Shown piece after piece: positions 1 through 6,390 of a stretch of 9,063 nt of DNA. Source of the stretch: DAORHV01 sp964458645. Its GTDB lineage: Bacteria > Patescibacteriota > Gracilibacteria > Peribacterales > Peribacteraceae. How positions within the stretch are numbered: position 1 is the stretch's first letter; each line of letters begins with the position of its first letter. Where the stretch lies: assembly GCA_964458645.1 (NCBI GenBank), contig CAYWJU010000026.1, forward strand, positions 1-9,063. The letters run 5' to 3'. The position numbers were made by a program, and so were the translations under genes. The notes under the pieces were generated by a model. It worked only from the letters and a program-made list of their open reading frames with translations, ran no database searches and was not told the DNA's origin.

Positions 1-1
1 G

Positions 2-1270
2 TTCTTCTTCAACGTGCAAATGGCCTCCGACGTGCTATATGCGCATCTTGCGCTATCGGCCGTCGTTCTCATTCTCTGCGGATGGCTTTCGAAACGCTTT
101 CGGCCCATGCTTCTGGGGTATGCGCTCATTGGGCTGATTGTGTTGCTGCGCCCAGCAGGAGCGGCACTGTTTTCCGTGTGGCTGCCGTTTGCCTGCATCG
201 CATGCCGCTCCGGAGCGGCACACAACGCGGCGTGGTTGCGACGCTGCGTCGTTGTGGTGGCGCTCGCCATGTTGCCTACGCTGGCGTGGTCGGCACGCAA
301 TGCCAGTCTGTACGGGCAATTCAAGCCGACTGCCTATGCCTCATTCAATCTGCTTGAGCGCGTTTTACCCTTGTTGCGGAACGACGATGTCGTTCTTTCC
401 GATCCGCGCGTGAATCGAGAATTTATTGCGAGCGTGCGGCAGGTGGAGGGGCGCATAGATATGGAGGGCATGAAGCGATTGCCATGGGGGAGAGTGTTGT
501 TGCAAAACTCGTACATCCAGTATTACGAAGATCCTCCGAAGCCCGGTCCATTCGGCTTCTTTGCTGCACTGACCCAGCCGGAAGCCTTGGCCTTGGGTGC
601 TGCACGTACCGATGTACCGATTTGGCGCACGGCCCAACGCATGTTTCTCATCGACAAAGCGTCGTTGCCCATCGCACTGGGCGTCATCCGCAATCATCCG
701 GCGGAGTATGCCGCAATCGTTGCACAGGATTACATGCAGCTGTTCAACTTGTCGTCACTCCCGGTCATTAAGCCGACGGAACTTTTTACCAATCGCATCC
801 AAGACTCTTACACGGAAATTACGGTACCGGCATTCTATCCTCCCAGCGGAAACACTGACCCTGCGGCAATCAATGTTGCTGTCCGAAATGCATTTGCCGT
901 ACTGACGCAAAACCCCGTTGTCCGGTGGCTGCGCATGGGATTCGATCATATGCTGTTTGTGCTGGCACACGGCAGTGCGCTTGTTGCTGCAGGGCTGCTG
1001 TTCGTTGCCCGCAAACGCAAAGCAAACAGGTTCTGGCCGCATAACCTTGGAGAGCGTTGTGTCGTGGTGTTGCTGCTGTTTGCCACCGTGGCGACTCACA
1101 ATGCACTGATTTCGATCTACGTTGTCCCCATGTATCGTTACGGCATTGCCAGCGAGGCCATACTGCTACTGCTTGTTTTTCTGGGGCCGATTTCCGGCCT
1201 ACTCTGGGGAATCGGTCGTTTGCAAAAAGCCTTCGGTAATCGAGGCTCGGACGTGACGACTAGAGCGTAA
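2..1270 (+). CDS. GT-C (GT39/PMT/ArnT-like) membrane glycosyltransferase, C-terminal part, 5' truncated by window edge
   Basis: The reading frame is open from base 2, so the gene starts outside the window; the GTG at 14 is only an internal codon. The residues before and after it (FFFNVQMASDVLYAHL) fit the 'P-x-sD-l-f' stretch at the end of a loop in GT39-type enzymes. Counting from the GTG, hydrophobic helices lie near residues 8-25, 31-48, 48-65, 77-92, 313-332, 347-370 and 379-403. The motif LPTLAWSARNASLYGQF (about residues 87-103) resembles the 'W..RN...G.f' block found before the extracytoplasmic domain of lipid-linked sugar transferases. Residues 100-310 would be that soluble domain. 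The family moves a sugar from a polyprenyl-phosphate carrier to lipid or protein outside the membrane. The catalytic acidic N-terminal loop is not in view, so the donor and acceptor cannot be inferred. It converges on folK and overlaps it by 11 bp. The family call is good and the exact function unknown. Confidence 0.72.
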   Translation, partial: FFFNVQMASDVLYAHLALSAVVLILCGWLSKRFRPMLLGYALIGLIVLLRPAGAALFSVWLPFACIACRSGAAHNAAWLRRCVVVVALAMLPTLAWSARNASLYGQFKPTAYASFNLLERVLPLLRNDDVVLSDPRVNREFIASVRQVEGRIDMEGMKRLPWGRVLLQNSYIQYYEDPPKPGPFGFFAALTQPEALALGAARTDVPIWRTAQRMFLIDKASLPIALGVIRNHPAEYAAIVAQDYMQLFNLSSLPVIKPTELFTNRIQDSYTEITVPAFYPPSGNTDPAAINVAVRNAFAVLTQNPVVRWLRMGFDHMLFVLAHGSALVAAGLLFVARKRKANRFWPHNLGERCVVVLLLFATVATHNALISIYVVPMYRYGIASEAILLLLVFLGPISGLLWGIGRLQKAFGNRGSDVTTRA

Positions 1271-1742
1271 GTTTGATCCGCTCACACTCCTGATCCTCGG
1301 TCTTCTTCAGTAACTCCAGCCATTCGATGCGAAAGCGGGGGTGCATGCGCTGCAGCGGAATCAACTCGCACATCGGCTGCAGAACGAACCGACGACGGTG
1401 CATGCGCGGGTGGGGGAGAATCAGCCCCTGCGTGTTCTGGACCAGGTCGCCATACAGCAGCAGGTCCAAGTCTATGGTTCGGGGGCCAAAACGCTCCTTG
1501 ATCGCCTTCCCGAGGGATTCTTCCAGTTGCTTCAGCTTGCCGTGCACGCTGTGTTCGTCGCGGTCGGCTTCCACCTCGGCAACCGCGTTCAGAAAATCAG
1601 CTTGGTCTGTCTGTTCCAGTGCCTTGGAGCGGTAGACGTGCGAGAAGCGGACGTCGGGCCATTCTTCGCGCAGCAAATCGGCTGCCGCCACCAAGTTTGC
1701 TTCGGGCAGAATGTTCGAGCCGATGCCAATGTAGGCTTTCAT
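1260..1742 (-). CDS. folK: 2-amino-4-hydroxy-6-hydroxymethyldihydropteridine pyrophosphokinase (HPPK)
   Basis: A cytoplasmic enzyme of folate synthesis that transfers pyrophosphate from ATP to 6-hydroxymethyl-7,8-dihydropterin. The 160-residue length is normal for a single-domain HPPK. The N-terminus MKAYIGIGSN is the family opening. RFGPRTIDLDLLLY (residues 84-97) is the signature, with the two metal-binding aspartates at D91 and D93. LPHPRMHRRRFVLQPMCEL (109-127) is the second conserved block, with Arg where many homologues have Glu in 'HPRMHERxFV'. The ATG start at 1742 overlaps the stop of folB as ATGA, which suggests translational coupling. No purine-rich ribosome site precedes it. The 3' end overlaps the convergent glycosyltransferase gene, leaving no room for a separate terminator hairpin between them. 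Identification is secure from the motifs. Confidence 0.96.
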   Translation of the reverse strand: MKAYIGIGSNILPEANLVAAADLLREEWPDVRFSHVYRSKALEQTDQADFLNAVAEVEADRDEHSVHGKLKQLEESLGKAIKERFGPRTIDLDLLLYGDLVQNTQGLILPHPRMHRRRFVLQPMCELIPLQRMHPRFRIEWLELLKKTEDQECERIKLTL

Positions 1743-2083
1743 GAGCGGAAGATGGTGAGGCAGACGGCTTTCGTGTCGGGCAAAATGAATTTTTGGATGC
1801 CGACCTTCACGCCGCCGGCCGGTGCGTAGGATTTCAGGATCATTGCGGCAATGTCTTCCGCGAAGCGCTCCAGAGTTTTGCGGCTCGTACCGGCCAAGGT
1901 GCGAACGTCGGATGCGACCAGTGCATAATCAATGCTTTTCGAGACGTCGTCGGCTTTTGCTGCCGGAGCAAGGTCGAGGAATAATTCTATGGAGACGAGT
2001 AAACGCTGTTCGTTTGCGCGTTCCTCATCCGGCACGCCGATGCGCGTCCATACCTCCAAGTCTTGGATGTAGAGCGAGTCCAT
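1739..2083 (-). CDS. folB: Dihydroneopterin aldolase
   Basis: FolB cleaves 7,8-dihydroneopterin to 6-hydroxymethyldihydropterin and glycolaldehyde, which supplies the FolK substrate, so this gene and the next catalyse consecutive steps. The product is 114 residues, typical of the small tunnelling-fold enzyme. Visible family features are IGVPDEERANEQRLLVSIEL (residues 15-34, the 'iGv..eEr...Q' block with E20/E21), DDVSKSIDYALV (45-56, including the conserved Tyr of 'iDY'), LERFAEDIA (71-79, with E72 as the substrate-anchoring Glu) and VKVGIQKFILPDTKA (92-106, with K98 in the place of the usual 'v.v.Kp.A' lysine). The start is an ATG 21 bp after the SecD stop. The stop overlaps folK by four bases (ATGA). 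The leader contains CTCCCCTT rather than a Shine-Dalgarno site. Neopterin-epimerase or triphosphate activity cannot be excluded, but the folK neighbour supports the aldolase call. Confidence 0.93.
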   Translation of the reverse strand: MDSLYIQDLEVWTRIGVPDEERANEQRLLVSIELFLDLAPAAKADDVSKSIDYALVASDVRTLAGTSRKTLERFAEDIAAMILKSYAPAGGVKVGIQKFILPDTKAVCLTIFRS

Positions 2084-2104
2084 TGTGCGAAAGGGGAGCC
2101 TGAC

Positions 2105-4540
2105 TTACTCCTGCGGCTTGTCCACCTTCACGCCGATCATCTCGGGGCGCTGAAGCAGCGGGGATTTGGCCAAGTGGCTTACAATCCAGCGCGTAACGAT
2201 AAGCGCGGTGAAGAGCGAGATCAAAATACCCATGACCAGCGTGACCGAGAAGCCGCGGATGATGCTGGTGCCAATCGTGAACAAGATTGCAGCGGTAATC
2301 AGCGTGGAGGCGTTACCGTCGCGGATGCTGGGCCAAGCACGCTTGAAGCCTACGTCCATGGAGGTCTTGAACGTTTTGCCTTTGCGCATTTCTTCCTTAA
2401 TACGCTCGAAGACGAGCACGTTGGCATCGACGGCCATACCAATGCTCAGAATGATGCCGGCGATACCGGCGAGCGAGAGCACCACGTACTGGTTGCTGAT
2501 GAGCAAGAGCGGCAGCTTGAGTGAGGCCACGAACAGCACCACACAGAAGCCAAGAGCCAGCACTGCGGCGACTCCCAGAATGCGGTAGATCAAGATCATG
2601 GCGAAGGCGAGGATCACCAGACCCACGAAACCGGCGTAGATGGACTGCTGCAGGGCGTCGGCACCGAGCGTGGCTTCCACGGTCGACTGACCCGACAAGA
2701 AGATGGGTGCCGGAATTGCACCGGTGTTCAGGTCCTGTGCCAGGCGGCGGCCATTCTCGAATGAGCCGATACCGTTGATGACGGCCGATTGTCCGACGAT
2801 TTCACCTTGGACGTTGGGAGCGGAGACCAGTTCTCCACCGACGAAGATGGCGATCTGCTTGTTGACGTTGCGCTTCGTAAGAGCCTGGAAGAGCTTGCCA
2901 CCCTCTTCATCGAACTGGATTTGCACTTCGGGCAGGCCGAGGTTGTCGGTCGTGACTGCGGCAGACAAGAAGTGCTTGCCGTCGAGTTCGGTGTCCTGCC
3001 AGCCGGTCGGTTCGAGTGAGAAGAAGATGCCGCGGATGCTGATTTGATCCTCGATGCGCTTCACTTCACCCTTCTGTACTTTCTCACTGGCTGCGGTGGC
3101 ACGAGCTGCGGCATCCGGAGCCTTGATGGTGAGAAGGTCATACGAAACGGTGGTAGCCGGAGTCGTAGCGGCCTTGTCTGCGCGGATGATATGGAAGCCG
3201 TACGGAGTTTCCACGACGTCGCTGATTTGACCCTGTGCGAGCTTGAACGCCGCTGCATCGAATTCGGCGGAAATGGTTCCTGCTTTCACAACACCCAGGC
3301 TTCCAGCCTTGTTCTTCGACGGTCCGTCGGAATCTTTGCGAGCCAGCTCGTCGAAATTTTTGCCGGATGCGGCATCCAGGTTCTTCTTGATTTCACGAAT
3401 GCGTGTCAGGGCCTCGGCCTTCGTGCGCGTGACGCCGGCATCGGCGAGAGAAGCACCCTTGTATTGCACAAGAATGTGGCTCGCACTCATTTCAGCAGTG
3501 CCTTCCACGCGGCCCACCAAGTAGGCGACGGCGGACTGGGTGGCATCGATAGTCACAGGCTGGATTCCGCCGATCTGCATGGTGGAGAATGGCGTCTGCA
3601 GATACTGCGGCAGCGTTGAAAGCACGACGCCCTGCTTGTGTTCCACGGTCGTATCCGACGGCGAAGCGGCCTTCAGTGCATCGAAAGCGTCGGTCGGGTT
3701 GGTCAGCACATTCTCACCCGGTGTTTTACCGCTCAGGAGTTGCGCAATGTAAATACCCTTAATATCGCGGATCTGCGTGCTGCCGTCTTCGGCCTGCATG
3801 GCGGTCTGCGTGGAGCTTTCCACTTTGATCGGACCATCGGTGACTTTGCGGTTTGCGAGTTGTTCCAAGCCTTTGGGCAAGGAGGAAACGAACACGGTTT
3901 GGTCATCGAAGTACGATACGCCGAGCGTGCTGCTCATGTCTTGTCCGACGGTGCGCAGGTTGCCGGTGCCCGTCGTCACTTGCTTGAAAATTTTGTCGGC
4001 GCTTGCGCGAACGCCCTGAGCGTATTCTTCAGGATTGCCGCTGAATTCTTCCTTAAATTCCAACTGGATGGTCTTGCCGACGGTGGCAATGCAGCGGGCG
4101 ATGTCCACGACACCGGGGCATTCCACCAGCAAGTGCTTCTCGTTGCCGAAGTACGACGGGGTGATTGTCGCTTCGCTGACGCCGAGCGAGTTGATGCGAC
4201 GCTCCAGCACGGTGCGGATGGCTTCCACGATCGTGGAGTGTTGCAATTTGATGCTCTGGAGTTCGAAGCGCTTGGCATTCAACTTGGCAGCGTCGCTACC
4301 CGCAGCGGTCAGATCGGCGATTTCCTTCGACAGCTTCTGCTCACGCTCGTTGATTTCATCCTCCGAGATACGGAAGTCCAGCTGCGTGCCACCGGCCAAG
4401 TCCAGACCCAAGTGCAACTCGGGCTTCAGAAAGGCGGGAGCCCAAGGCTTCCAGCTGGTCGGAAGGGCGATGATAAGCGCCAACACACCAACGACGGTGG
4501 TGACGAGGGTCCAAGTGGAGATGCTTTTCTGTGCGGGCAT
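2105..4540 (-). CDS. secD: Protein translocase subunit SecD with an inserted parvulin (PpiC-type) domain, 811 aa
   Basis: SecD helps pull proteins out of the SecYEG channel using the proton gradient. Visible SecD parts, in order: TM1 (about residues 12-28); LHLGLDLAGGTQL (42-54); first half of the P1 head with VEAIRTVLERRINSLGVSE (105-123) and the following segment to about 165; second half of the head with FLSAAVTTDN, PEVQIQFDEEGGKLF (537-551) and IAIFVGGELVSAP (563-575); then five more helices at about 634-653, 655-673, 683-706, 744-762 and 764-787. TM4 carries GMAVDANVLVFERIKEE (701-717), including the conserved Asp705. Between the two head halves (about 165-510) lies an extra stretch of roughly 345 residues. 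Its part at 350-456 is a parvulin-like isomerase domain, listed separately. Many SecD proteins are 400-620 residues, so this one is unusually long. No secF follows; folB starts 21 bp downstream. The ATG is preceded by a pyrimidine-rich tract (4547-4565) and no Shine-Dalgarno. SecD identity is certain; the effect of the insertion is inferred. Confidence 0.96.
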   Translation of the reverse strand: MPAQKSISTWTLVTTVVGVLALIIALPTSWKPWAPAFLKPELHLGLDLAGGTQLDFRISEDEINEREQKLSKEIADLTAAGSDAAKLNAKRFELQSIKLQHSTIVEAIRTVLERRINSLGVSEATITPSYFGNEKHLLVECPGVVDIARCIATVGKTIQLEFKEEFSGNPEEYAQGVRASADKIFKQVTTGTGNLRTVGQDMSSTLGVSYFDDQTVFVSSLPKGLEQLANRKVTDGPIKVESSTQTAMQAEDGSTQIRDIKGIYIAQLLSGKTPGENVLTNPTDAFDALKAASPSDTTVEHKQGVVLSTLPQYLQTPFSTMQIGGIQPVTIDATQSAVAYLVGRVEGTAEMSASHILVQYKGASLADAGVTRTKAEALTRIREIKKNLDAASGKNFDELARKDSDGPSKNKAGSLGVVKAGTISAEFDAAAFKLAQGQISDVVETPYGFHIIRADKAATTPATTVSYDLLTIKAPDAAARATAASEKVQKGEVKRIEDQISIRGIFFSLEPTGWQDTELDGKHFLSAAVTTDNLGLPEVQIQFDEEGGKLFQALTKRNVNKQIAIFVGGELVSAPNVQGEIVGQSAVINGIGSFENGRRLAQDLNTGAIPAPIFLSGQSTVEATLGADALQQSIYAGFVGLVILAFAMILIYRILGVAAVLALGFCVVLFVASLKLPLLLISNQYVVLSLAGIAGIILSIGMAVDANVLVFERIKEEMRKGKTFKTSMDVGFKRAWPSIRDGNASTLITAAILFTIGTSIIRGFSVTLVMGILISLFTALIVTRWIVSHLAKSPLLQRPEMIGVKVDKPQE
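3173..3493 (-). other. Parvulin/PpiC-type peptidyl-prolyl isomerase domain inside SecD
   Basis: This covers residues about 350-456 of the SecD product. The segment opens with SASHILVQYKG, the typical 'a.HIL' first strand of parvulins, with the active-site histidine at H355. It continues with a helical stretch (TKAEALTRIREIKKNLDAAS), then NFDELARKDSDGPSKNKAGS, the normal 'F..lA...S.d..s...GG.LG' region, here as AGSLG. It closes with FKLAQGQISDVVETPYGFHI, the standard 'f.l..G.is.pv.t.fG.Hii' end with the second conserved histidine at H450. Order, spacing and both histidines match PF00639-type domains, so the fold call is firm from motifs. Given SecD topology, the domain would sit outside the cytoplasmic membrane at the translocon exit. 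Whether it is catalytically active or only a chaperone module cannot be read from the sequence. Confidence 0.9.
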
Positions 4541-4573
4541 TGCTGCGGAGTGAAGAGGAGGAGGGTGAATATA
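4541..4573 (-). promoter_or_regulatory. Pyrimidine-rich leader before secD, without Shine-Dalgarno site
   Basis: The 33 bases between the lipoprotein stop and the secD ATG read, on the coding strand, a 19-base tract that is almost entirely C and T (CCCTCCTCCTCTTCACTCC, positions 4565-4547), six bases before the start. The GGAGG-like string lies on the opposite strand and cannot serve secD. The tract could instead favour start recognition by an S1-like route, by coupling to the upstream gene, or by a generally unstructured leader. Similar CT-rich leaders precede the nucleotidyltransferase, folB and metalloprotease genes. The tract is directly visible; its role is inference. Confidence 0.35.
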
Positions 4574-5251
4574 CTATTTTCCCATGGGGGTGAAAGCAAC
4601 GTGGAGTCCCATGTTCACATCGTCGGCGAAAATCTGAGCGACGAAGGCCGAAGGAATTCCGCTGATTACGACATGGTCGCTTACCGCGCCACTTTCAATT
4701 TTCAGCTTGGAGACAAGGACGCCGCGAACGAAAATGCCTACCGTACGTCCTTTGTTCTTCGCGAAAGCGTTTGTGAGGAGCGCGCGTCCTTCGTCGCTAA
4801 ACAGCAGCTCTACGGCCACTTCGCCGGTCTTTGCGTCACTGACGACCTGCACGCCGATTAAATGCTGGTTTTCCACACCGATTTTCTCCCAGTTCTCTTC
4901 GGCGTTCTGGTCGTCCGGAGTGGTTTCTTTCAGCTCCAGGCGCATATCGAAGGTGAATTGCTCTGCAAGAATGTCGCGAATGCGGGTGACGAGTTGTTCG
5001 TCTGGGACGTCGATGGTGAGCGTTCCGCCGCTATTACCGGTCGGGATGGCAATGACATTGGGGTTTTGGACTCCAAGTGCCGCAACGCGGCGCTTCATGA
5101 CGCGTTCGCTGGCTTCGATAAGGTTCACGACCTCGGCAGGAGCGTCGCGATCGACCGAAATTTCGTACTGCAATTGCGTCGTGCTTGGTGCGCAGGCGCT
5201 GATAAGTGCACAGCCGAGAAGAATGCCGATGGGGAGAATAATGCGTGACAT
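4574..5251 (-). CDS. SecD P1-head-like lipoprotein without transmembrane domain
   Basis: The product is 225 residues from the ATG at 5251. Residues 1-20 (MSRIILPIGILLGCALISAC) form a lipoprotein signal with lipobox ISAC and Cys20 as the lipidated residue. The rest matches both halves of the SecD head encoded by the next gene. RVMKRRVAALGVQNPNV (50-66) parallels RTVLERRINSLGVSEATI. LTIDVPDEQLVTRIRDIL parallels LLVECPGVVDIARCIATV. GEVAVELLFSDEGRALLTN (143-161) and VGIFVRGVLVSKLKIESGAV (171-190) parallel the second half, followed by VISGI. The helix bundle and the parvulin insertion are absent. It probably sits on the outer face of the cytoplasmic membrane near the Sec exit. An ATG at 5296 would lengthen it to 240 residues and overlap the previous stop as ATGA; I prefer 5251 because it gives a clean signal peptide, but coupling favours 5296. 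The family relation is strong and the function unknown. Confidence 0.85.
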   Translation of the reverse strand: MSRIILPIGILLGCALISACAPSTTQLQYEISVDRDAPAEVVNLIEASERVMKRRVAALGVQNPNVIAIPTGNSGGTLTIDVPDEQLVTRIRDILAEQFTFDMRLELKETTPDDQNAEENWEKIGVENQHLIGVQVVSDAKTGEVAVELLFSDEGRALLTNAFAKNKGRTVGIFVRGVLVSKLKIESGAVSDHVVISGIPSAFVAQIFADDVNMGLHVAFTPMGK

Positions 5252-5292
5252 GCCCGGGCAGTGTACAGAAAGGGGGCACTGCCAGCCAGCGG

Positions 5293-6264
5293 TCATGTTC
5301 GACGCAAGACCGTGCCTTCTCGGAGCATCTTTTCGGTCAAATCCACCCCCTCCAGAATGCATCCTTCATCAATAATGCAGCGCGTCAGCACGCAATCACG
5401 GATTTTTACTCCGCCAAAGACGATGCAATCGGTGAGTGTCGAGCCTTCTACGGTCGTTTTCGGGCCGATTGCGACGCTGCCTGCCAATGTACTGGCTTCA
5501 TCGACGGAGGCATTCTCGCCGATGACATGCTTGTCGGCGACCAGCTCCTGGTGAATGGCCATGTAGGAGCCGAAAGATCCGATGTCCTTCCAGCGTTCGG
5601 TAAAGACGTAGCAATCCACTGCAATGCCCTTTTGCAGCAATTCCTCGAAAATTCCACCGACGTTATCCGGCTTCTTGGCGGCGTACTCGGCCAAAATCGG
5701 GAGCGTGGCCTTGGGTAGCACCCACCAGCCGGCAGACACGCAGCTGGATTTTGGGTGCGGGGGCTTCTCTTGAAATTCTGTCACTCGACGCAACAGCGTG
5801 CCGTGCTCAAGATCCGGATTGAAGACAACGGTGCCGAACTGCTTGGCGCGGGACGGGTCACCCAGATCATGTGCGGCAAGCAATGGATTGCCTCGGAACA
5901 TGCCAACGAACGTGGTCAGGTTGCACTCACAGTAGTTGTCTCCGGCCAACAGCAAAATGTCGTCATCAATACCTTCCTCTCGAATCCACTTTGCCAATGC
6001 GCCCAATGCCCCCAACTTTTGATCGTCGTGGCCCGTGTCCTCTACGACAATGTCGATCTCGCGGTTCTGCTTCTTTGCCCAGCGGCGCATGTCGGTTTCG
6101 AATACCGCGTTCGTACTTACACTGACAGGAATACTTGCGGGAACGGCATCCACCACATGGCTGAGAATCGGCTTACCGGCCAATGGGAGCAGCGGCTTGG
6201 CTCGTTTTTCCGTCAGCGGCCACAGCCGTGTCGCGAATCCGCCGGCGAGAACGAAGCAACGCAT
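5293..6264 (-). CDS. Sugar-phosphate nucleotidyltransferase (NTP_transferase family) with C-terminal beta-helix-like tail
   Basis: The 323-residue protein starts directly with the nucleotide-binding strand and loop, MRCFVLAGGFATRLWPLTEK. This is why I chose the ATG at 6264 over the in-frame ATG at 6309, which would add 15 residues with no family match. The loop is GGFATRL where many members have GGxGTRL; RAKPLLPLAGKPIL (21-34) completes the signature. LLLAGDNY (104-111) holds the metal-binding Asp109. EFQEKP (163-168), AGWWVLP (178-184) and WKDIGSFGSY (225-234) match the sugar-binding half. Residues 246-323 are imperfect hexapeptide-like repeats (VIGENASV, VAIGPKTTVEGS, VKIRDCVL), typical of a left-handed beta-helix tail. 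The family joins NTP and sugar-1-phosphate to give an NDP-sugar plus pyrophosphate. The sugar and nucleotide cannot be assigned: glucose-1-phosphate thymidylyl-/uridylyl- and mannose-1-phosphate guanylyltransferases all remain possible. The neighbour is a phosphoglycosyltransferase-like gene, consistent with surface-glycan work. Confidence 0.9.
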   Translation of the reverse strand: MRCFVLAGGFATRLWPLTEKRAKPLLPLAGKPILSHVVDAVPASIPVSVSTNAVFETDMRRWAKKQNREIDIVVEDTGHDDQKLGALGALAKWIREEGIDDDILLLAGDNYCECNLTTFVGMFRGNPLLAAHDLGDPSRAKQFGTVVFNPDLEHGTLLRRVTEFQEKPPHPKSSCVSAGWWVLPKATLPILAEYAAKKPDNVGGIFEELLQKGIAVDCYVFTERWKDIGSFGSYMAIHQELVADKHVIGENASVDEASTLAGSVAIGPKTTVEGSTLTDCIVFGGVKIRDCVLTRCIIDEGCILEGVDLTEKMLREGTVLRRT

Positions 6265-6310
6265 AGGGAGAGTGAGTCGAGGAGTGCGGTCAGAGTAACA
6301 CAGACGCATC

Positions 6311-6390
6311 TGGCAAATTTCAAATCAAAAATCCCAAATTCAAAAACTACCGCTTCTTTTTTGATTTGGTATTTCGGCGTTTTGGGATTT
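6311..6390. repeat. AT-rich intergenic element with two interleaved inverted repeats
   Basis: This is the only long AT-rich patch in the window apart from the 8044-8100 promoter gap. It contains AAATCAAAAA (6322-6331) matched by its reverse complement at 6358-6367, and AAATCCCAAA (6329-6338) matched exactly by its reverse complement at 6381-6390. The arms are in the order A-B-A'-B' and the left arms share three bases, so the two stems are alternatives or pseudoknot-like rather than one nested hairpin. The element abuts the stop codon of the phosphotransferase-like gene and lies 46 bp or more before the nucleotidyltransferase start. It could attenuate transcription inside the minus-strand run, or be a dispersed repeat unit. 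The stems are weak (mostly A-T), and no clean U-tract terminator follows. Confidence 0.55.

Noticed and set aside
1341..1829. Plus-strand open frame opposite folK and the end of folB
   Set aside because: folK and folB are certain from motifs on the minus strand; this frame has no independent support.
3638..4861. A 407-codon plus-strand open frame opposite secD and the SecD-like lipoprotein
   Set aside because: It spans two well-identified minus-strand genes and their gap, has no recognisable motif, and has the composition expected from the reverse strand of GC-rich coding DNA.
5252..5362. Longer N-terminus for the SecD-like lipoprotein, starting at 5362
   Set aside because: It would overlap the nucleotidyltransferase by 70 bp and place 37 unrelated residues before a good lipoprotein signal. 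The 5296 start is kept as an alternative because of its ATGA overlap.
6265..6309. N-terminal extension of the nucleotidyltransferase from an ATG at 6309
   Set aside because: The extra 15 residues precede the strand MRCFVLAGG that normally opens this family, so the internal ATG at 6264 fits better.
6265..6390. A frameshifted sugar-transferase domain hidden after the phosphotransferase-like gene
   Set aside because: I read the 126 bases on the minus strand and found AT-rich repeat, not the basic-hydrophobic start of a PF02397 domain; there is no room for about 200 residues.
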